NCBI RefSeq assembly: GCF_004341385.1
Contig: NZ_SLXE01000009.1
Span: 18,632-82,631, forward strand
Reading direction: 5' to 3'
Source of the DNA: Uruburuella suis
GTDB taxonomy: Bacteria > Pseudomonadota > Gammaproteobacteria > Burkholderiales > Neisseriaceae
DNA length: 64,000 nucleotides
In this document: positions 59,620 through 64,000 of the stretch, one piece after another
How the letters are laid out: every line of letters begins with the position of its first letter
How positions within the stretch are numbered: the stretch's first letter is position 1
The notes under the pieces: model-generated
Seen by the model: the letters and a program-made list of their open reading frames with translations, nothing else
Databases searched by the model: none
What the model was told of the DNA's origin: nothing
Program-made: the position numbers and the translations under genes

Positions 59620-59705
59620 GTGGGTCGGATTCTCGAATCCGACACTTGTTCGCAGAACAAGGTTTCAGAGCTGCGGAAAATGTCGGATACAAGTATCCGA
59701 CCTAC
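59620..59705. repeat. R5 repeat 1, ureG-ureD gap
   Basis: GTGGGTCGGATTCTCGAATC ... GTCGGATACAAGTATCCGAC with CTTGTTCGCAGAACAAG inside. Repeated 210 bp further on with its flanks. Confidence 0.75.
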
Positions 59706-59829
59706 AACTGCTTCAATTTGCAGCGTGGGCTTTGCCCTCAAGATTTCTGCTGATTTGTGGACAGAGCGCACGCTACAGGGCTGCAACTTTTATATTTCAG
59801 ACGGCCTGAAACCTTTTTTACAACAGCGT

Positions 59830-59916
59830 GTAGGTCGGCTTCTCGAACCCGACACTTGTTCGCAGAACAAGGCTTTCAGGGCTGCGGTAAATGTCGGATT
59901 CGAGAATCCGACCTAC
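59830..59916. repeat. R5 repeat 2, ureG-ureD gap
   Basis: GTAGGTCGGCTTCTCGAACC ... GTCGGATTCGAGAATCCGAC. The preceding 35 bases (CGGCCTGAAACCTTTTT, CAACAGCGTG) are also copied from unit 1. Confidence 0.75.
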
Positions 59917-59968
59917 AACTGCGGGTCACAACCATGATTCAATTCACCCGCTAGATGACAAGGCGCAC

Positions 59969-60766
59969 ATGCAATCCAAGCTCACCTTATCCACCCGCAT
60001 CCGCCACGGCCGCACCGTGTTGGGCGACTGCTTCGCCACCCCGCCGCTCAAGCTGCTCACGCTGCCGCCGCAGCCCGACGGCATGTTGCGCGCCATACAA
60101 ATGTCGTCTTCGCCCGGCCTGCTCGCGGGCGACTGCATCCGCATCAATCTTGCGCTGGCCGAAGAAAGCGCCCTGCATTTATCCACCCAAGCTTTCACGC
60201 GCGTGCTTGCCATGCACGAAGGCAGCATGGCCGAGCAACACCACCGCATCAGCCAAGCCGCTGGCAGCCACCTGATTTACCTGCCGCACCCTCTGGTGCT
60301 GCACCGCGGCAGCACGCTCAAACAAACCACCCGCATCGATTTGGCCGACAACTGCACGCTGCTCTACGGCGAAATCACCGCCGCCGGCCGCGTGCTCAAT
60401 CATGAATGCTTCGCCTTTGCCTACTTCTCTTCACAGCTTCACATCCACCACCGCCACAAGCTTTTGCTCACCGACAACATCCAATGGCAGCCCGCACGCC
60501 ACCCGCTGCAAACGCTCGGCCAAATGGAAGGCTACAGCCACCAAGCTTCATTGTTTTATGCAAACACCCACGCCCAAACCGCGCTCAAGCCACTGCTCGA
60601 TGCGCTCCACCAACGCCTGCCGCCGCGCTTTTCAGACGGCCTCTTGCTCGGCATGAGCCTGGCCGCCGACAATATTATTTGCCTGCGCGCATTGGCGAAC
60701 GAAGCGGAAATCTTAACGCACCTGCTGGCCGAAGCCGCCGCGCTGATTCAGAGCGAGGCCGTCTGA
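59969..60766 (+). CDS. ureD: Urease accessory protein UreD
   Basis: 265 residues from ATG 59969; the open frame from 59891 is repeat DNA. GDCFATPPLKLLTLP, SSSPGLLAGDCIRINLALAE, LSTQAFTRVLAMHEGSMAEQ, LPHPLVLHRGSTLKQTTRID and GYSHQASLFYANT are UreD features. Binds apourease with UreF and UreG and contains the tunnel for nickel. An internal DUS (60631-60641) codes SDGLL, and the stop TGA is part of a second DUS. Last gene of the locus. Confidence 0.92.
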   Translation: MQSKLTLSTRIRHGRTVLGDCFATPPLKLLTLPPQPDGMLRAIQMSSSPGLLAGDCIRINLALAEESALHLSTQAFTRVLAMHEGSMAEQHHRISQAAGSHLIYLPHPLVLHRGSTLKQTTRIDLADNCTLLYGEITAAGRVLNHECFAFAYFSSQLHIHHRHKLLLTDNIQWQPARHPLQTLGQMEGYSHQASLFYANTHAQTALKPLLDALHQRLPPRFSDGLLLGMSLAADNIICLRALANEAEILTHLLAEAAALIQSEAV

Positions 60767-60884
60767 ACGCACGCACGCCAAGCCGGCTCAAGCTTTCGAA
60801 CAATCACTCCAACGCCGCGCTTTGCAGGCCGTCTGAAAACATGATACAAACAGCTTTCTACCATTCCACCTGCAAGGAGAAAAC

Positions 60885-61148
60885 ATGAGTGATTTAAAAC
60901 AACGCTTCGCACAAGCGCAAGAAGACGTGGTGAGCCTGGCCGAGCGCCCCGACAACGCCACCTTGCTGAAGCTTTATTCCTTCTACAAACAAGCCACCGA
61001 CGGCGACGTGAGCGGCGACAAGCCGGGTATGTTCGACCTTGTGGCCAAGAAAAAATACGAAGCCTGGAGCGGCTTAAAAGGCATGTCGTCCGATGAAGCC
61101 ATGCAGGCTTATGTGGCCGAAGTAGAGCGTTTGTTAAACGAAGAATAA
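60885..61148 (+). CDS. Acyl-CoA-binding protein
   Basis: 87 residues, four-helix ACBP fold. FAQAQEDVVSLAERPDNATL, KLYSFYKQATDGDVSGDKPGM and KKKYEAWSGLKGMSSDEAMQ contain the acyl-CoA contact residues (Tyr, Lys). Cytosolic carrier of long-chain acyl-CoA; present in only some bacteria. GCAAGGAGAAAAC gives a strong ribosome-binding site. Unrelated to the neighbours; DUS terminator follows. Confidence 0.92.
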   Translation: MSDLKQRFAQAQEDVVSLAERPDNATLLKLYSFYKQATDGDVSGDKPGMFDLVAKKKYEAWSGLKGMSSDEAMQAYVAEVERLLNEE

Positions 61149-61168
61149 TCAAACCGCATTGCCAAACC

Positions 61169-61208
61169 AAAGGCCGTCTGAAACTTTTATGTTCAGACGG
61201 CCTTTGGT
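61169..61208 (+). terminator. DUS terminator of the ACBP gene
   Basis: CCAAAGGCCGTCTGAA, 10-base loop, complement ending CCTTTGG and a T run. Confidence 0.8.
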
Positions 61209-61223
61209 TTTATATCGTGAAAT

Positions 61224-61374
61224 ATAGTGGAATGCATAAAAAAAGTGACGCAACGGGTAGGTTGGGTTGAAAACCCAACAAGCCCACAGGCCGTCTGAAA
61301 CGTTGGGTTTATCAACCCAACCTACTCCGTGATAGTGCGTGGCTTTGTATCACTTTTTCTTGCATTCCACTATA
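61224..61374. repeat. R2f, complete R2 repeat (151 bp)
   Basis: TATAGTGGAATGCATAAAAA ... CTTTTTCTTGCATTCCACTATA. Best-preserved copy; central DUS between R6-type arms. Confidence 0.8.
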
Positions 61375-61462
61375 TAAAGAAAAACGGCTACAAAAACCAT
61401 AAATCTTAAGCCGTGCATAGGGCGTGTGACGCAGCCAAACACGCATTTTCTCATTCAACAAC

Positions 61463-61499
61463 AAGGCCGTCTGAAAGCTTGAATCTTTCAGACGGCCTT
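61463..61499 (-). terminator. DUS terminator of cyaY
   Basis: AAGGCCGTCTGAAAG, 7-base loop, complement, 21 bp beyond the cyaY stop. Confidence 0.75.
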
Positions 61500-61520
61500 T
61501 GGTTTTACTTATACCAATAA

Positions 61521-61844
61521 TCAGGCAAACGCATCAATCTGCACCGCTTCCCCGCAAGCCGCGCTCAAAGCTTCGTTGAGCACCGCAAAAAATTCGCTGC
61601 CGTCGCGCGTGGCCAGCCAGCGGCCGTTTTGCTCGGAAAAATGATAGCCGCCGCTTTTGGCCGCAATCCACAATTCCTGATTGGGCGTGTGGCGGTTTAC
61701 AATAATCTGCGTGCCGTTGTCGGCCTCAATCGTGAGCACATTGCCGGCAAAGCGGCAGTCGAAATCCCAGCCGCCCTCGTCGATTTGGTCTTCAATATGG
61801 GCAAACAAGGCATCAGTGTGTTGCAAAAATCCGCTTTCGGTCAT
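61521..61844 (-). CDS. cyaY: Frataxin-like iron protein CyaY
   Basis: 107 residues from ATG 61844 (MTESGFLQHTDALFAHIEDQ), the family start; the upstream frame lies under lptM. The acidic first helix and the sheet VLTIEADNGTQIIVNRHTPN with NQELWIAAKSGGYHF mark frataxin. Modulates iron-sulphur cluster assembly through IscS. Divergent from lptM-lysA, the common order in beta- and gamma-proteobacteria. Confidence 0.94.
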   Translation of the reverse strand: MTESGFLQHTDALFAHIEDQIDEGGWDFDCRFAGNVLTIEADNGTQIIVNRHTPNQELWIAAKSGGYHFSEQNGRWLATRDGSEFFAVLNEALSAACGEAVQIDAFA

Positions 61845-61922
61845 CATGGCTTTGTGTATCCGGGCATTTTTGTTTAAGATACCGAATCTTGCCACATTCC
61901 CGCGCCCAAAGAAAGAATCTGC

Positions 61923-62087
61923 ATGAAAACCACCGTATTTTGGCTCGCCGCCGCTCTGTTTCTGAGCGCCTGCGGCTATAAGGGCGACCTTTATCTGCCC
62001 AAAGAAGACGACCAAGCCCGTTTCGGCGTGATCCAAACCGGCATCCAATTCACCCCTAAAGAACCCACCACTCACGCGGAACCATAA
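61923..62087 (+). CDS. lptM: Small outer-membrane lipoprotein LptM (YifL)
   Basis: 54 residues: MKTTVFWLAAALFLSACGYK, where LSAC is the lipobox (Cys17) and CGYKGDLYLP the YifL/LptM hallmark. LptM helps oxidative maturation of the LPS translocon LptD in E. coli. GAAAGAATCTGC precedes the ATG. The stop TAA shares its last A with the ATG of lysA, so the two are translated together. Confidence 0.92.
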   Translation: MKTTVFWLAAALFLSACGYKGDLYLPKEDDQARFGVIQTGIQFTPKEPTTHAEP

Positions 62088-63307
62088 TGACCCTGCATTG
62101 CGAAAATATTTCTTTCACCGATTTGGCCGGGCAATTCGGCACCCCACTTTATGTGTATAGCCAAAGCGCGCTCACCGAAGCCTTTTGCGCCTACACTTCC
62201 GCCTTCTCCGCGCTCTCTCCACTCGTTTGCTATGCCGTCAAAGCCAACGGCAATCTGAGCCTGCTCAAGCATTTCGCCGCACTGGGCAGCGGTTTTGATA
62301 TCGTGTCGGGCGGCGAATTGGCGCGCGTATTGGCCGCCGGCGGCGATGCGGGCAAAACCATTTTCTCGGGCGTGGGCAAAAGCGAAGCCGAAATCGAATT
62401 CGCGCTCAATGCCGGCGTGTTGTGTTTCAATGTGGAAAGCCTGCCCGAGCTCGACCGCATCAACGCCGTGGCCGCGCGCTTGAACCAAACCGCGCCCATA
62501 TCGCTGCGCATCAACCCCGATGTCGATGCCAAAACTCATCCGTATATTTCCACCGGCCTCAAAGCCAACAAATTCGGCATTGCCTATGCCGACGCACCTG
62601 CGGCCTACCGCCACGCCGCCACGCTGCCGCATTTGCGCATCACCGGTATCGACTGCCACATCGGTTCGCAGCTCACCGATTTAAGCCCGCTCGTGGAAGC
62701 CTGCGAGCGCATCGTGCTGCTGGTGGATCAGCTCGCTGTCGAGGGCATTGCGCTCGAACATATTGATTTGGGCGGCGGCATCGGCATTGTTTACAACAAT
62801 GAAAGCGTGCCCGATTTAGCCGGCTATGCCCGAGCCGTGGACACAATCATCGGCACGCGGCCGCTCAAATTGATGCTCGAGCCCGGCCGCAGCCTGGTGG
62901 GCAACGCCGGCACGCTGCTCACCAAAGTGGAATACATCAAACACGGCGAAGAAAAAAACTTCATCATTGTAGATGCCGCGATGAACGATTTGATGCGCCC
63001 CGCTCTTTATGAGGCTTATCACCATATCGAAGCCGTCGAGCCAAAAAACATTGCGCCCATCAGCGCCGATGTGGTCGGCCCGATTTGCGAAACCGGCGAC
63101 TTTCTCGCCCACAACCGCACGCTCGCCTGTGAAGCCGGCGATATTCTGGCCATCCGCAGCGCCGGCGCCTATGCCGCCAGCATGGCCAGCAATTACAACA
63201 CCCGCAACCGCGCCGCCGAAGTGTGGGTAAACGGCAGCCAAGCGCGCCTTGTGCGCCAACGCGAAAGCTTCGAGCAACAAATGGCCAACGAAACCGCCTG
63301 CTTGTAA
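62087..63307 (+). CDS. lysA: Diaminopimelate decarboxylase
   Basis: Last step of lysine synthesis. 406 residues, fold III PLP enzyme. PLP Lys in CYAVKANGNL, then GSGFDIVSGGELAR, GIDCHIGSQL, LDLGGGIGI-like IDLGGGIGIVYN, EPGRSLVGNAG and GPICETGDF (active Cys/Glu). Coupled to lptM. A single DUS follows at 63320, next to the end of an IS element, which suggests that the IS landed in the terminator. Confidence 0.96.
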   Translation: MTLHCENISFTDLAGQFGTPLYVYSQSALTEAFCAYTSAFSALSPLVCYAVKANGNLSLLKHFAALGSGFDIVSGGELARVLAAGGDAGKTIFSGVGKSEAEIEFALNAGVLCFNVESLPELDRINAVAARLNQTAPISLRINPDVDAKTHPYISTGLKANKFGIAYADAPAAYRHAATLPHLRITGIDCHIGSQLTDLSPLVEACERIVLLVDQLAVEGIALEHIDLGGGIGIVYNNESVPDLAGYARAVDTIIGTRPLKLMLEPGRSLVGNAGTLLTKVEYIKHGEEKNFIIVDAAMNDLMRPALYEAYHHIEAVEPKNIAPISADVVGPICETGDFLAHNRTLACEAGDILAIRSAGAYAASMASNYNTRNRAAEVWVNGSQARLVRQRESFEQQMANETACL

Positions 63308-63393
63308 ACATCATCAAAAAGGCCGTCTGAACATCTGAACTGCACCCCAAAAGTTGGACACCCCCATCCAACCCATAAAGGTGCAGTTTTCTT

Positions 63394-63741
63394 ATGAACA
63401 AATATACCGTAGACTTCAAATACCAAGCCGTTATGCATTACTATTGCATTCGAAGCCAGCAGCTCACCGCCGACGCATTTCGAATGTCCCGCACCCACCT
63501 ACGCCGCTGGATTGCCGCCTACGAGCAAGGCGGACTCGCGGCACTCGAGCATCCCCAAGCCATGGCCGACAAAAAAACCAACCCCTTTATTGCCGACAAA
63601 CCCGATAAAGAAAAAACACAGGATGAGCTATTGCAAGAAGTGGGCTACCTCAGAGCCGAGGTCGCCTATCTAAAAAAGCTCGAAGCCCTTTTTCCTCAGA
63701 AGACAGCAACGCCAAAAAAGCGCAAATCATCGAAGCATTAA
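63394..63741 (+). CDS. IS3-family transposase OrfA
   Basis: 115 residues. Helix-turn-helix (KYQAVMHYYCIRSQQLTADA, MSRTHLRRWIAAYEQGGLAA) followed by a leucine-rich coiled coil (DELLQEVGYLRAEVAYLKKL). Binds the IS ends and regulates transposition. Ends just after the slippery run that leads to orfB. Confidence 0.88.
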   Translation: MNKYTVDFKYQAVMHYYCIRSQQLTADAFRMSRTHLRRWIAAYEQGGLAALEHPQAMADKKTNPFIADKPDKEKTQDELLQEVGYLRAEVAYLKKLEALFPQKTATPKKRKSSKH

Positions 63742-64000
63742 GGGCAAACCATCCCCTCAAATACCTGCTCCCTGCCGCAGATATCGAACGAAGCAGCTTT
63801 TACTTCAGCCGGAAGCGCAACCAGAAGCCCGACAAAGACCTGGCCGACATGCAAACCGTTCGTGCCGTTTACGACCAACACAAAGGCCGTTACGGCGCCC
63901 GCCGCATTGCCGCCGCCTTATCGTGGAACAAGAAAAAAGCAGAACGGCTGATGAAGAAAATGAATTTAAAAGCCATTGTCCGAGAGAAGCGAAAATACTA
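63711..64000 (+). CDS. IS3-family transposase OrfB (N-terminal part, made by -1 frameshift)
   Basis: The -1 frame continues after the slippery run AAAAAAG at 63714-63720: KKAQIIEALRANHPLKYLLP, IERSSFYFSRKRNQKPDKDL, then the HTH_21 segment HKGRYGARRIAAAL and KKAERLMKKMNLKAIVREK. No ATG lies at its head, so it is expected as an OrfAB fusion. The DDE catalytic part lies beyond base 64000. Confidence 0.82.

Larger units (their letters stand above)
63336..64000 (+). mobile_element. IS3-family insertion sequence, cut by the window edge
   Basis: Left inverted end TGAACTGCACCCCAAAAG starts with TG as in IS3 elements. It contains orfA (63394-63741) and, in the -1 frame, the start of orfB. The right end lies outside. 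It begins 5 bp after a DUS whose partner is missing. Confidence 0.85.

Overview
The window is a chromosomal segment of a Neisseriaceae bacterium, most likely a Neisseria species or close relative. The main evidence is dozens of copies of the 12-base DNA uptake sequence AGGCCGTCTGAA (AG-DUS dialect). Most are paired head to head as hairpins after genes, where they act as terminators. Gene order (rpsB-tsf-pyrH-frr; lptM-lysA beside cyaY) and protein sequences also fit beta-proteobacteria. The DNA is GC-rich in genes and AT-rich in gaps. No rRNA, tRNA, phage or CRISPR array was seen.

Layout. 1-3.4 kb, minus strand: translation block frr (cut by the window edge), pyrH, tsf, rpsB. 3.5-7.4 kb: small membrane protein, fau (with a possible structured RNA upstream), TM2 protein, NlpD-type lipoprotein, FxsA, and a DUF3579-acetyltransferase fusion. 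8.0-9.7 kb: glnB/glnK-amtB. 10.4-13.5 kb: darP, a quinone-oxidoreductase-like enzyme, pmbA. 14.5-18.6 kb: dsbB, dtd, clcA-argJ. 18.8-28.2 kb: TbpB-like lipoprotein, isochorismatase-like hydrolase, acetyltransferase, PAP2 phosphatase, YheT hydrolase, TRIC channel, and an iron-uptake pair (PiuC and a TonB receptor). 28.6-34.2 kb: trpC, map, a small HTH protein, valS. 34.9-44.8 kb: GMC oxidoreductase plus aldehyde dehydrogenase, FMN reductase, hemerythrin, two small acetyltransferases, KefB-type antiporter, pirin, phosphoesterase.

44.8-60.8 kb is a complete urea-use locus: ABC urea importer urtABCDE, then ureA, a VOC protein, a fused ureB-ureC, ureE, ureF, ureJ, a DUF488 gene, ureG and ureD. The importer brings in urea, urease splits it to ammonia, the accessory proteins load nickel, and AmtB with PII handles ammonium. 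A palindrome ATTGT-NN-ACAAT occurs upstream of glnB-amtB (two sites), urtA (three), ureA (one) and ureJ (one). I noticed it nowhere else in an intergenic position, so these units probably form one nitrogen regulon under an unidentified repressor. The window ends with ACBP, cyaY, lptM, lysA and a truncated IS3-family element.

The gaps are crowded with short repeats, named here: R1 (ends ATACCMATTC, long about 190 bp or short about 67-105 bp), R2 (ends TATAGTGGAATGCA, about 150 bp), R3 (ends GATKCGGCAATTAA, about 150 bp), R4 (ends GGGTCTGTTCAC, 159 bp, flanked by TA), R5 (palindromes of GTAGGTCGGAT type, about 87 bp) and R6 (palindromes of GTAGGTTGGGTT type, about 69 bp). Some are nested. At three places the 3' tail of a gene and its terminator have been duplicated in tandem together with such repeats.
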